DNA from: an uncultured Spirochaetota bacterium
Lineage (GTDB): Bacteria; Spirochaetota; Spirochaetia; Treponematales; Rectinemataceae
Length of the DNA: 64,000 bases
Assembly (NCBI GenBank): GCA_903821875.1
Contig: CAIJMU010000131.1
Coordinates: 1-64,000, forward strand
Direction: 5' to 3'
Each line of letters opens with the position of its first letter. Position 1 is the first letter of the stretch. Below, one piece after another: positions 26,598 through 35,601 of this stretch. The notes beneath the pieces were generated by a model. That model did not search any database, was not told the origin of the DNA, and worked only from the letters and a program-made list of their open reading frames with translations. Made by a program: the position numbers and the translations under genes.

Positions 26598-27857
26598 ATG
26601 GGAGTCCTCTGGAAGATCGCCCTCCGCAACGTGCTCAGGCACGGCAAGAGGACGGCCATCACTGGCATCGTGATGATGGTCGGCATCGGTCTCTTCATCG
26701 CCTACGATTCGATCCTTGCGGGAATGGACCGCATCTCGATCGACACGATGATCGACTATTCCTCGTCCTATCTCAAGGTCCGTACACCCGGGTACGTCGC
26801 CGACGCCATGGGCCTTCCCCTCGACAAGGGGATAGCCGATCCCGAGGCAGTCATGGCAGCGATCCTGAAGGCCGACCCCGGAGTGTCGGCAGTCGCCCCC
26901 CGCACCCTCTTCCTGGTGCAAGCCTCCAACTACATCGATTCCTCCCCCCAGATGGCTGCTGCCGTTGACCCCCTCCGCGACAGGGAGGTCTTCAAGGTTG
27001 CCTCGGACGTCCACGAGGGCAGCTGGCTCCGCCCCACCGCCGACCGCGAGGCCGTGGTAGCGATGTCTGTGGCCCGGGACCTCGGTCTCAAGCTCGGAGA
27101 TTCCATCCTCCTGTCGGCCAGAACCATCTACGACAATGACAATGCCGATGAATTCCTGATCGTCGGCCTCATCGACAACACGGCCGGACTATCCGGCACG
27201 GGCTCGATCTACCTGAGCTACCCAGCTGCCCGCGCCCTCCTCGGTGAGGGCCTTCCGGTCACCGAGATCGACGCGGCGGCCCCGCGCGCCGCCAGCCTGG
27301 ACGCGGAACTCGCTGGCTCTGCCAAGGCTGCTTCCCTGCTTGCGGCCGCCCTCCCCGCCCTGACAAGCCAGCCCATCGGGGAGTTCGCCAAGGACTACCT
27401 GGCCCTGCGCGAGTCCAAGTCGAAGGGTTCCTTCATGCTGATCGTGATGATCCTCCTCATCGCGGCGGTGGGCATCGTCAACACGATACTGATGAGCGTC
27501 TACTCCCGGGTCCGGGAAATCGGGGTCCTCCGCGCCTACGGAATGACGGCAGCTGACGTGAAGAAGCTCTTCGTGCGGGAAGGCCTCATAACCGGTGCGG
27601 CCGGCAGCGCGGCAGGACTCGTCCTCGGCGGCCTCCTTGTCTGGTACATGGCCAGCGCTGGCCTCTCGATCTCGGGCCTCTTCGGGAACCTGGACCTGGG
27701 GGCCATACCCGTCAACGCCGTCCTTCGCGGCGAATGGAAACCCGGCAGCTTTGTGACGGGCTTCGCCTTCGGACTCCTGGTCTCCTGGCTCGCTGCGCGC
27801 ATTCCGGCCAAGCGTGCAGCGAGGATGCAACCGACCGACGCCCTCAGGTTCGTATAG
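26598..27857 (+). CDS. FtsX-like ABC permease (first)
   Basis: A 419-residue permease from ATG 26598, one base after the ATPase stop. It has the LolC/E-MacB topology: one N-terminal span (TAITGIVMMVGIGLFIAYDS), a periplasmic domain of about 230 residues, then three C-terminal spans containing IVNTILMSVYSRVREIGVLR and AYGMTAADVKKLF, the conserved FtsX region. It is distinct from its neighbour, so the complex is likely a heterodimer like LolCE. Confidence 0.9.
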   Translation: MGVLWKIALRNVLRHGKRTAITGIVMMVGIGLFIAYDSILAGMDRISIDTMIDYSSSYLKVRTPGYVADAMGLPLDKGIADPEAVMAAILKADPGVSAVAPRTLFLVQASNYIDSSPQMAAAVDPLRDREVFKVASDVHEGSWLRPTADREAVVAMSVARDLGLKLGDSILLSARTIYDNDNADEFLIVGLIDNTAGLSGTGSIYLSYPAARALLGEGLPVTEIDAAAPRAASLDAELAGSAKAASLLAAALPALTSQPIGEFAKDYLALRESKSKGSFMLIVMILLIAAVGIVNTILMSVYSRVREIGVLRAYGMTAADVKKLFVREGLITGAAGSAAGLVLGGLLVWYMASAGLSISGLFGNLDLGAIPVNAVLRGEWKPGSFVTGFAFGLLVSWLAARIPAKRAARMQPTDALRFV

Positions 27858-27863
27858 GAGCGC

Positions 27864-29108
27864 ATGATGAAACTGCATGAAATGGCGCTCCGCAACCTCG
27901 GACGCAACAGGAGAAGGACGGCCCTCACCGCGCTTTCGGTGGGAATCGCCATGTTGATGGTGATGTTCCTCGATGGCTTCATCGGGGGCTTCATGACGAG
28001 CATCGTCAGCAACTATACCAAGAACGACGTCGGCCACCTCAACGTCACTACCTCGGAGTACCGTGAGCGCGAGCGCTTCATGCCGGTCTCGGCCTACATC
28101 CGGGACTCAAAGCGGGTAATCAAGGCAATTGAATCCATCCCCGACCTCAAGGGCAGGATCAGGATCATCGAGGAGCGGATCCGCTTCGGGGTCATCCTCA
28201 ACTCCGGCTCGAGTTCCAAGACCTCGCTCTGCGTGGCCGGCGATCCGGTGGCGGAAAAGGGGCTCCTGATGCTCGACCGCAGCGTCGCTCAGGGCAGCTA
28301 CCTCGCGAAACCGGGCGACGCCCTCATCGGCGCGGGCATCGCGAAGGACCTCGGACTCAAGGTGGGCGACACGCTCAAGGTCGTCACCCAGAAGGCCGAT
28401 TACGGCCTCGGCTTCAAGAAGTTCACGGTCTCGGGGATCTTTTCCACGAACGTCAACTCCCTCGACGGGAACCTCTTCCAGATCGGCCTCGACGACGCCC
28501 GCGAGCTGTTGGGCATGGCCGGCGGAGCCACCCAGGTCATCGTCATGCTCGATGATTACAATTACTCGGAAAAGGCCGCTCCCCTCGTGGCGGCGGCCCT
28601 CGGCAAGGCCGGCCTCGCCGGACTCTCCGCCATCCCCTGGACCCGCACCGGACCCTTCGCTTCCCTCATGGTAATGATGTCCTCGATGTACACCTGGATC
28701 TACCTCATCATCGCCTTCCTCGGGGCCTTCGTCATTGCAAATGTCATGATGATGGCCGTCCTTGAACGCCGCAAGGAAATCGGGATCCTCAAGGCCATGG
28801 GCATGCCCCCCCGCGAGATCCTCTGGCTCTTCCTCCTGGAAGGGACGATGCTCGGCCTCCTGGGCTCGCTCGCGGGGGTCGTCCTCGGCATGGCACTGAA
28901 CCTCGTGTTCGCCAGGGTGGGCATGGATTTCTCGGGCGCGATGGCGAGTTTCTCCTGGCCCATCGACAACATGATCTACACCACGGTCAACTGGCTCGAC
29001 GCCCTTCTCCTCGTGCTGCTCGGTGTCGGCGTTGCCGGAGCCATCGCCTTCCTCCCCTCCCGGAAGGCGGCGCGCATGGACCCAATCGAAGCCATCAGGT
29101 CGGCCTGA
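27864..29108 (+). CDS. FtsX-like ABC permease (second)
   Basis: A 414-residue permease from ATG 27864 (TAGGAGCGC upstream). Same topology as the preceding gene: TALTALSVGIAMLMVMFLDG, a periplasmic domain, then ANVMMMAVLERRKEIGILKA and MGMPPREILWLFLLEGTMLG. The periplasmic part differs from its partner's. The pair with the LolD-like ATPase, a LolA-like protein and a probable beta-barrel protein suggests transport across the periplasm to the outer membrane. Confidence 0.9.
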   Translation: MMKLHEMALRNLGRNRRRTALTALSVGIAMLMVMFLDGFIGGFMTSIVSNYTKNDVGHLNVTTSEYRERERFMPVSAYIRDSKRVIKAIESIPDLKGRIRIIEERIRFGVILNSGSSSKTSLCVAGDPVAEKGLLMLDRSVAQGSYLAKPGDALIGAGIAKDLGLKVGDTLKVVTQKADYGLGFKKFTVSGIFSTNVNSLDGNLFQIGLDDARELLGMAGGATQVIVMLDDYNYSEKAAPLVAAALGKAGLAGLSAIPWTRTGPFASLMVMMSSMYTWIYLIIAFLGAFVIANVMMMAVLERRKEIGILKAMGMPPREILWLFLLEGTMLGLLGSLAGVVLGMALNLVFARVGMDFSGAMASFSWPIDNMIYTTVNWLDALLLVLLGVGVAGAIAFLPSRKAARMDPIEAIRSA

Positions 29109-29122
29109 TGAAAGGAACCGGC

Positions 29123-29878
29123 ATGAATCGCATAGTTACCATGATGCTGACACTGGTGATCGCCGTCGTCACGCTTCCGGTGGCGGGCCAGGCCTCAGGC
29201 TTTCCCCTGGCAGCCGATATCCTGTCGCAGCTCGACGCCAACAGCTCCTTCAAGACCATCCGCTACTCGGGCCGGATGGAGATCACCATCGGCGGCGAGA
29301 CCCGGATCAAGGAGATGAAGGCAGTTGCGATGGGCTCCGACAAGGCCCTCATCGAATTCACCAATCCCGAGGACCGGGGCATCCGCTACCTCAAGCTCGC
29401 CCGGGAGCTGTGGATGTACTTCCCCAAGGAGGACGACACGGTGAAGATCTCCGGCCACCTCCTCAAGGAGGGCATGATGGGCTCAGATGTGAGCTACGAG
29501 GATGCGCTGGAGTCCTCGGACTATAGGCTGAGGTACAGGGCAGAGGTAAAGGGCAGCGAGGAGGTGGAGGGCCGGAAGGCCTGGATCGTCGAGCTTTCCG
29601 CGAAGGCGCCGACCGCCCCCTATGATCGACTGATCATGTGGATCGATGCGGAGCGTTGGGTGACCCTGAAGGAGGAGATGTACGCCAGGTCAGGCAGGCT
29701 TCTCAAGACCTCGAAGACCCTTGAGGCCAGGAAGGTCGGCAGCCGCTGGTTCGCGAGCTCCATCGTGATGGAGTCGAAGCTCAGGAAGGACACGAAGACC
29801 GCCTTCGTCATGAAGGATCTCGAGCTCGACCTGGTCCTGGACGCTGGCCAGTTCACGATGGCTGCCCTCACGAAGTGA
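29123..29878 (+). CDS. LolA-like outer membrane lipoprotein-sorting protein
   Basis: About 251 residues from ATG 29123, which has AAAGGA at good spacing; ATG 29108 overlaps the upstream stop and would add five residues. A signal peptide (MMLTLVIAVVTLPVAGQASG) is followed by the PF17131-type LolA-like fold: SFKTIRYSGRMEITIGGETR, KALIEFTNPEDRGIRYLKL, ELWMYFPKEDDTVKISGHLLK, and WVTLKEEMYARSG. These periplasmic carriers shield acyl chains or lipophilic ligands in a hydrophobic half-barrel. Next to an FtsX-type exporter it likely accepts the exported substrate. Its stop overlaps the next start (GTGA). Confidence 0.85.
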   Translation: MNRIVTMMLTLVIAVVTLPVAGQASGFPLAADILSQLDANSSFKTIRYSGRMEITIGGETRIKEMKAVAMGSDKALIEFTNPEDRGIRYLKLARELWMYFPKEDDTVKISGHLLKEGMMGSDVSYEDALESSDYRLRYRAEVKGSEEVEGRKAWIVELSAKAPTAPYDRLIMWIDAERWVTLKEEMYARSGRLLKTSKTLEARKVGSRWFASSIVMESKLRKDTKTAFVMKDLELDLVLDAGQFTMAALTK

Positions 29879-31056
29879 GCCTGCGAAGCAGCCGGCGCAG
29901 CCCGGCCGGAGTTGCCCTGTTCTGCTGCCTGGCCGCGTCGGTGGCGTCCCATGCGCAGGACACCATCTCGACCTTCGGCGGCGCCTTTACAGCCAGGGCC
30001 ATGGCTTTCGGCAGCGATGGCCTTGCGGGATTTCCGGATGGCTGGATCCTGGGACAGTCGACGGGCATCTCGGCAGGCATGACCGTGCGGGGACAGCGCA
30101 GCCGGGCCGAGGCCTCCTTCGCCGCTGCAGCAATGACCGGCTCCTCGGCTGCCCTGGCCCGCGCGGCTGCCATCTCCGACCCTGGCCTCATCGTGACGGA
30201 TCCAGCTGCGGACGAGGCAGCCTTCTCCTTCAGGCTCCGCACGCTCTGGGCCCGCCTCGACCTCGGGTCGCTCAGGCTCCAGGCGGGAAAGCAGGTCATC
30301 AACCACGGCCGTGGCGCACTGTGGAGTCCCGCCGATATATTCTCACAATTTGATCTTTCCGGTGTCTCGCCCGAGCGCCTCGGCACGGACGCCCTCCGGG
30401 CGAGCCTGTCCCTCGGCGACCTGTCGACCCTCGAGGCAGTGGCCGCTCCGAGGTCAGACCCGGCCAGGGGGCGCTACGCCGCGCGGCTTTCAGGCAAGGT
30501 CCTGGGACTTGATGGCAGCCTCCTTGGAGCCTGGGAGGGAGCAGGGGTCAGGGAAGCGCGCATTGTCGCCGCCGCCGACTGCAGGTTCGACCTCGGGGCA
30601 AGCCTCTATGCCGAGGGCGCAGTCTCGATCGATCCGGCCGCCTCTGTCCCCCTCGACAGCGCCCAGCCGCGCCTGGCCCTTGGCCTCGACTGGTCCTTCG
30701 GCGACTTCTTCGTGGCCTCCGAGTACTACTGGAATGGCAGTGGCGCGAAATCCGATCCGGCATGGCCGGGGCGGCACTGGTTTCAGGCAAGCCTGGCCTG
30801 GTCGATTTCAGACCGGGCGCGCCTTGCGGGGGCACTGACCGCTACGCCCTTTGATGACGCTGGGAACCTCGACGCTGAACGGCCCTGGCGCGCGCAAGCG
30901 AGCCTCGCCTTCGACAGCTCCCAGAATTCCAGTCTGCTGGCCTTCGTCGACATAGCCCGCGATTCCTTCGCTGCCCTTGCCACAGTTCCGGCTGGGGGCC
31001 CGGTCACGAAATCCTGGGCACGATCGCTGGGAGCTTCGCTTACGGTCAAATTCTGA
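29875..31056 (+). CDS. probable outer membrane beta-barrel protein
   Basis: A 393-residue protein from GTG 29875, coupled to the LolA-like gene. A signal peptide (VALFCCLAASVASHAQ) leads to alternating-hydrophobicity strands rich in aromatic girdles, for example LRLQAGKQVINHGRGALWSP, ALGLDWSFGDFFVASEYYWN and HWFQASLAWSISDRARLAGA, ending in a strand (LGASLTVKF) with a terminal Phe as in most barrels. The RLQAGKQVINHGRG section recalls porin-like proteins of the DUF1302 sort. It is presumably the outer membrane receiver or channel of the preceding export system. Confidence 0.7.
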   Translation: MSLRSSRRSPAGVALFCCLAASVASHAQDTISTFGGAFTARAMAFGSDGLAGFPDGWILGQSTGISAGMTVRGQRSRAEASFAAAAMTGSSAALARAAAISDPGLIVTDPAADEAAFSFRLRTLWARLDLGSLRLQAGKQVINHGRGALWSPADIFSQFDLSGVSPERLGTDALRASLSLGDLSTLEAVAAPRSDPARGRYAARLSGKVLGLDGSLLGAWEGAGVREARIVAAADCRFDLGASLYAEGAVSIDPAASVPLDSAQPRLALGLDWSFGDFFVASEYYWNGSGAKSDPAWPGRHWFQASLAWSISDRARLAGALTATPFDDAGNLDAERPWRAQASLAFDSSQNSSLLAFVDIARDSFAALATVPAGGPVTKSWARSLGASLTVKF

Positions 31057-31097
31057 GTCTTGCCGCCCTACCCTGACCCCGGCATACTGTGGGGATC

Positions 31098-32150
31098 ATG
31101 AACTTCGAGTTCCACTACTATGCCACAACCGCCCTGGCCCTGAGAGCTGGGTACAGCCCCGTGGAAGCGCGTCGCTTCGGACTCTCGTCCCAGCATGTCG
31201 ACCAGGCCAAGCTCTCCTGGCTCGTCGAGGACTGTCCCGGCCCAGGCGACGCACCGTATCAGACGCCGAAAACCCAGGACTATATCTTCTGGGACGAGTC
31301 GGTATTCCGTGACATCTACCTGCCCTTCCATTTTGTTCCGGGCGATCCGGAAAAGGCGCGCAGACAGCGCATCGATGGAAGCACGAATCCCTGGATCGTA
31401 ACACCCGACTCGCCGATGGCAAGGGAGATCCTGGTGCTGGCACTCCGCTCAGGGGATCCCTACCGTGTCGGGATTGCCCTGCATTGCTTTGCCGATACCT
31501 GGGCGCACCAGAATTTCTCAGGCCGCATGGAGGCGATCAACGACCTCGGCACGCGTTCGCCCCTGCCCGCGGCGGGACATTTCCAGGCCCTCGCCGCGCC
31601 TGACCGCGCCTCTGAGCTCTGGGACGATCCCCGGCTCTTCGATGCGCGCATCAACAACGTGGACCGCTTCCTCTCAGCAGCCAGGATGATCTACCGCTTT
31701 CTCCGCACCTCCCTCCGCAAGCCCTTCGACGATGAGGATTTCGTACTTTCCGAACTTGCCGATATCTGGGCGCGAACAGACCTCGACGACCGGGACCGAG
31801 CGGTGGAATTCACCCTCCGCTTCGACGTCGAGCCCTGGGATGCCAATGCCTGGTTTGCAGACGCCGGCATCGTCGCCTCGGATGGCGAGCTCGGGCCGCG
31901 GAACTACGATCGACTCCGCTGGCTAGGTACCGAGCTGCGGAAACGGAGCGGAATCGGGGAGGGCCTGACGCGCGTCAATACAGGAGGACGCTTTGCCCGT
32001 TCGGAATTCCACGCCTGGTGCGAAGCCGCGAAGGCACACCGCCAGGCTGCCCTTTCCGTGATAGATGCCCGCCTCGGCAATAGCGACAGCGCCGGCCTTG
32101 GCGGCAACCCTCGCCAAGACGGCAGCCTTCCCGGCTCAATGCCGGCATGA
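31098..32150 (+). CDS. DUF6765 family protein
   Basis: A 350-residue cytoplasmic protein from ATG 31098. It opens NFEFHYYATTALALRAGYSP and has FGLSSQHVDQAKLSW, the DUF6765 hallmark. The motif LHCFADTWAHQNFSG, with His, Asp and His spaced H-x3-D-x3-H, resembles the zinc-binding helix of phospholipase C/P1 nuclease-like enzymes, so a metal-dependent hydrolase is possible but unproved. No signal peptide. The stop overlaps the following lipoprotein start (ATGA), so the two are probably made together. Confidence 0.8.
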   Translation: MNFEFHYYATTALALRAGYSPVEARRFGLSSQHVDQAKLSWLVEDCPGPGDAPYQTPKTQDYIFWDESVFRDIYLPFHFVPGDPEKARRQRIDGSTNPWIVTPDSPMAREILVLALRSGDPYRVGIALHCFADTWAHQNFSGRMEAINDLGTRSPLPAAGHFQALAAPDRASELWDDPRLFDARINNVDRFLSAARMIYRFLRTSLRKPFDDEDFVLSELADIWARTDLDDRDRAVEFTLRFDVEPWDANAWFADAGIVASDGELGPRNYDRLRWLGTELRKRSGIGEGLTRVNTGGRFARSEFHAWCEAAKAHRQAALSVIDARLGNSDSAGLGGNPRQDGSLPGSMPA

Positions 32151-33139
32151 TTTCAATGAGTACTTTATCCCGGTCCCAGGCAGCGCGCGGCACCAAGGTA
32201 CCGGGGGTCCTGCTTCGCGGCCTGGCGTCCAAAGCTGCATCAAAGGCCGCCGGCCTTGCAGCCTGCATCCTCCTTTCAGGACTTGCCCTCTCCTGCGCAA
32301 CAGTCCCCGCTCCGGCCCCCGGTCGCGATATCCTAGGCTGCCTCGATCCCGCTGCCCTGGCCTATATCCGTGTTTCAGGGCCCGACCTCGTGAAGGCTTC
32401 AGGCGCTGCCCTCGCCTATGAAGGGATGTCGCTCGCCCCGCGCGCCGCCGTCCTGACCTCGTCGATCTCAGGCGTCGCCGAAAGGTCGCGCCGCATCTTC
32501 GTCGCAATCACCGGGACGGATCCGGCAGGCACGGCGGACATCGAGGCCGTGATCGAGGGGAACTGGACACCCCTTGTCCTGTGGCTCTCGCTGTCTGGCT
32601 CGAAGGACTGGCGGGATGAGGGCGGCGTCTGGAAGAACCGGAGCTCCGGCATCTCCCTCCGGGTCTTGGGCGGAGGCTGGCTTGCCGCTTCCACGGGAGA
32701 CCTCGACAAACTCATCGCACGCCTCGCCGCAGGTGGAGCAAGCCCCCTGCCCCCTCGCTTCCTCGAGCGCGGAGCGGATTTCACCGAGACTCCCAACCTC
32801 GCCTGGATACCCCGGCCGCTGTCGGGCCTCCTGCCTTCCCTCCGCCTCGGAGCCGGACTCCTTGGCGAGCTCTCGATCCCCCTCGAAGGCGCTCTCATCA
32901 AAGGACTTCCCTCCGACGACGGCAGTTCAATCGACCTCTCGCTCAGTCTCGTGATGGACGGACAGCGCTCGGCCCGAATCTACCTCCCGGCCGCCCGCAT
33001 CGCCTGGCTCTTCATTGCACCCGAGCTGCCCTTCGTCTCGGGCAAGGCCGAATTCGCGCGGGCCGACGACCTTGTCACGGTACGAGGCCTCGTGCTCGAA
33101 CCGGCCAGATTCATCATAACGCTGACGAATAGTCCATAG
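32147..33139 (+). CDS. lipoprotein of unknown function
   Basis: A 330-residue protein with a long basic leader and lipobox LALSC (Cys50). The mature domain includes DPAALAYIRVSGPDLVKASG, a stress on Ser/Gly-rich strands (VLWLSLSGSKDWRDEGGVWK) and a C-terminal AFVSGKAEF-like segment (LPFVSGKAEFARADDLVTV). I recognise no family. It has the shape of an envelope lipoprotein that may work with the DUF6765 protein it is coupled to. A shorter start at Met4 is possible. Confidence 0.7.
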   Translation: MISMSTLSRSQAARGTKVPGVLLRGLASKAASKAAGLAACILLSGLALSCATVPAPAPGRDILGCLDPAALAYIRVSGPDLVKASGAALAYEGMSLAPRAAVLTSSISGVAERSRRIFVAITGTDPAGTADIEAVIEGNWTPLVLWLSLSGSKDWRDEGGVWKNRSSGISLRVLGGGWLAASTGDLDKLIARLAAGGASPLPPRFLERGADFTETPNLAWIPRPLSGLLPSLRLGAGLLGELSIPLEGALIKGLPSDDGSSIDLSLSLVMDGQRSARIYLPAARIAWLFIAPELPFVSGKAEFARADDLVTVRGLVLEPARFIITLTNSP

Positions 33140-33232
33140 AGCTGCCGGCGGCACCCTCGCCGGCAGCGCCCTCGCCGCAAGGGCGCAAAGGCCGTCAAAG
33201 CGTTGGGCTGCAATGAACACATAGCCGAGCAT

Positions 33233-33264
33233 ATGAACATATGAACATATGTTCATATGTTCAT
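33233..33264. repeat. 32-bp perfect palindrome of four octamers
   Basis: Two copies of ATGAACAT are followed by two of ATGTTCAT, giving a perfect palindrome between convergent genes. A partial copy (ATGAACAC) lies 20 bases to the left. The centre contains GAACATATGTTC. The rest of the 178-base gap (33140-33317) shows nothing else. Confidence 0.8.
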
Positions 33265-33317
33265 GCGAAGGGATAGGTGTTTCGCTGGTGGACATGGCCT
33301 GCGCCACCGGCCATTAC

Positions 33318-34757
33318 CTACGGCACCCTGCCCCCGTCGACGCGGACGAGGCTACCTGGCAGGGGCTTTCCTTCCATGAAGGACGCAAGTGTTTCTACAA
33401 GGTCGGGCGACAGGGCGAAGGACGGGTCGGAGAAGGCAGCGTAGTTGAGGTCGATCTCGGCGGGGACTTCCTTGAGGACGTGGTTCATGCCCCTGACGAC
33501 CACTGCGGCTGCGTCGGCCCTTGCCATAGCGAGTCCCAGGAAATTGCCTATGTCCACCTGCATGTCGCGGTCGCCCTCGACGAGGAGGATTCGCCCCCCG
33601 ATCCGTGGCAATTCCGTCCGGAGGTCGTAACGGAGCCAGCTGGAAAGGTAGGGCTGGAAGGAAGGCCTGAAAACCTCGGCGAAGTATTCTGAGGGCGCAG
33701 GCCAGGTCCTGCCCGAGAGCATGGCCTCCAGGATGGCCCTCCCCTCGTCGACGAGCTCCACAGGCGAAGTCTCGATGGCCTTCGCGAAGGTATCGCGCGC
33801 GCTCGTCGATCCGGTGGCGAGCACTATGAGATCTGGCTGACGTTCCCAGGGCAGTACAGGAAGCGAAACAGCTGCGGCCAGTGTGGCGGCCGCGACGAGG
33901 GAACCCTCGGAGTGGCCCACGAGGGAAATGCCCGAAAACCCCGGTTCCTTGGCCAGCCTTGCGAGAATAGCCCGGAGATCCTCGATGTAGTCGTCGAAAC
34001 TGAGCCGTGACTCATCCGGAGCAAGGGCCCAGGACTCACCGACACCACGCTTGTCGTAGCGGAAACTCGCGATGCCTCGCGAAGCCAGGGCCAAGGCGAG
34101 CTGGAGGGTCGAATCGTTCGTTCCTGGAACCTGGTAATTGTTACCATCCCGGTCGGTGGAGCCGGAGCCCGGCACGAATATTGCCAGGTGGAAGCCGCCG
34201 GGCCCGATGTCGCCGGCTGCGTCGGCAGGCAGCATGAGGGTTCCCCTGAGTACTCCGCCGCGGACCATGACCTCGAGGGGACGTCCCCGCTCAGCTGCCA
34301 TGGCCTGCCTCGAGAGAGCGAAGCGGCCAGAGAGCCCTCCCTGTCCCACCCTACCCTCAATGCCTTGACCGCGCGGGGTGTAGCGTCCCTCGAAGCGAAG
34401 CGCGCCCTCCCCTCCCCCGAGGACAAAGGCGAATCGGTCCCCTCCAGATCCGGCCGGACTCAGGCCAAGGCTGACAGGGAGGCTGAAAATTCGGCGCTCG
34501 GGCAGATCCACGAGGATGAAGGATTCCGGGAGGACGCGGAGTGAAATGGCTTCCCGGTGGATCGATGAGCCGCCATCGGCAGCCTTGACTTCGACGCTGA
34601 TCTCCCCGCTGAAGCTGCCCGTCCGCTCAGGCCCGATCGTCAGAGTCGGGGCTGTTTCGGCAGGGAGCGCCGCAGCGCAGGCAAGGCTTAGGGCAAGAGC
34701 AGGAAAAAGCGAGCGACGGCCCCTGGGAGGTGGATGGTCGCAGGTGCCGCCGCGCAT
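33318..34757 (-). CDS. secreted alpha/beta hydrolase
   Basis: A 479-residue protein from ATG 34757 (a TTG two codons upstream is also open). A signal peptide (LFPALALSLACAAALPAET) is followed by a beta-rich N-terminal domain of about 150 residues, then an alpha/beta hydrolase domain. The nucleophile elbow is GHSEGS (Ser near 281), the oxyanion region FVPGSGSTDRDGNN is conserved, and acid and base lie in LVEGDRDMQVD and GMNHVLKEV. COG1073-type esterases/peptidases have this layout. It follows adk by 14 bases and may be cotranscribed with it. Confidence 0.87.
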   Translation of the reverse strand: MRGGTCDHPPPRGRRSLFPALALSLACAAALPAETAPTLTIGPERTGSFSGEISVEVKAADGGSSIHREAISLRVLPESFILVDLPERRIFSLPVSLGLSPAGSGGDRFAFVLGGGEGALRFEGRYTPRGQGIEGRVGQGGLSGRFALSRQAMAAERGRPLEVMVRGGVLRGTLMLPADAAGDIGPGGFHLAIFVPGSGSTDRDGNNYQVPGTNDSTLQLALALASRGIASFRYDKRGVGESWALAPDESRLSFDDYIEDLRAILARLAKEPGFSGISLVGHSEGSLVAAATLAAAVSLPVLPWERQPDLIVLATGSTSARDTFAKAIETSPVELVDEGRAILEAMLSGRTWPAPSEYFAEVFRPSFQPYLSSWLRYDLRTELPRIGGRILLVEGDRDMQVDIGNFLGLAMARADAAAVVVRGMNHVLKEVPAEIDLNYAAFSDPSFALSPDLVETLASFMEGKPLPGSLVRVDGGRVP

Positions 34758-34771
34758 CGACAAGACGGGCC

Positions 34772-35395
34772 TTACATCAATTTCGCGAAGCGACCATAGA
34801 CCTCATTGGGATCGCCCACGCCGTCTATCGTCACAAGCACGCCCTTCTTGCCGTACCAGTCAATGAGGGGGGCGGTCTGTTTGCGGTAGGTGTCGAGGCG
34901 GGTCTTGATGGATTCTTCCTTGTCATCGTCCCTCGTGTAGACCTCGCCTCCACAGGCATCGCAGACGCCTTCCTTTTTCGGGGGGCTGCTTTTCACGTTG
35001 TAGATCTTGCCGCAGGCCCTGCAGACGCGCCTGGTCGACAGTCTCCCGATCACGATCGCGTCGGCCACCTCGAAGTTTACCACCCTGTCCACTGCTGCGA
35101 TCTTCTCAAGAGCCTCTGCCTGGGGGATAGTGCGCGGAAAGCCATCAAGGATCCATCCCTTCTTTGCGTCAGGCTGGGCCAGGCGCTCCTTGACCATCTC
35201 GATCGTCACTTCATCGGGAACAAGGGCCCCTGATGCCATGATGCTTTTAACCTTGAGGCCAAGAGGCGTCTCGTTCTTGATCGCCGCCCTGAACAGGTCT
35301 CCCGTCGAGATGTGAGGCAGTCCGAGCTTTTCCACGGCGAGGTCTGAAAGGGTTCCCTTTCCGGCGCCGGGAGGGCCGAGAAACAACAACTTCAT
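34772..35395 (-). CDS. adk: adenylate kinase, zinc-type
   Basis: A 207-residue enzyme interconverting ATP+AMP and 2 ADP. P-loop GPPGAGKGT is at 7-15, the AMP site includes STGDLFRAAI and GFPRTIPQAEAL, and the LID has two CxxC pairs (CRACG and CDACG) that bind zinc, as in Gram-positive and thermophile enzymes. The start is ATG 35395, with AGGAGAATCAT upstream. The long C-terminus ends in GRFAKLM. Confidence 0.95.
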   Translation of the reverse strand: MKLLFLGPPGAGKGTLSDLAVEKLGLPHISTGDLFRAAIKNETPLGLKVKSIMASGALVPDEVTIEMVKERLAQPDAKKGWILDGFPRTIPQAEALEKIAAVDRVVNFEVADAIVIGRLSTRRVCRACGKIYNVKSSPPKKEGVCDACGGEVYTRDDDKEESIKTRLDTYRKQTAPLIDWYGKKGVLVTIDGVGDPNEVYGRFAKLM

Positions 35396-35601
35396 ATGAT
35401 TCTCCTGTTGCAGATCAGGCTGGCAGCGCCTTGGCGCAGCCGCCCTGCGCGCCGTTCCGGCATGCCATGGGCTCACAGCGGCCAGAGGACCCGCGTCTGC
35501 ACAGGATAGGCGACGACCGCCGGGTGAGGCAACGGGAATCGGCGGTCCTCCCACCTTCCAGAGCGCTGGACTCATCGCGCTGGGTGCTGTATACGTTTAT
35601 C

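Noticed and set aside
33233-33264. Calling the palindrome a LexA box outright
   Set aside because: The core matches GAAC-N4-GTTC, but there is no damage-response gene downstream and the flanking genes converge on it.
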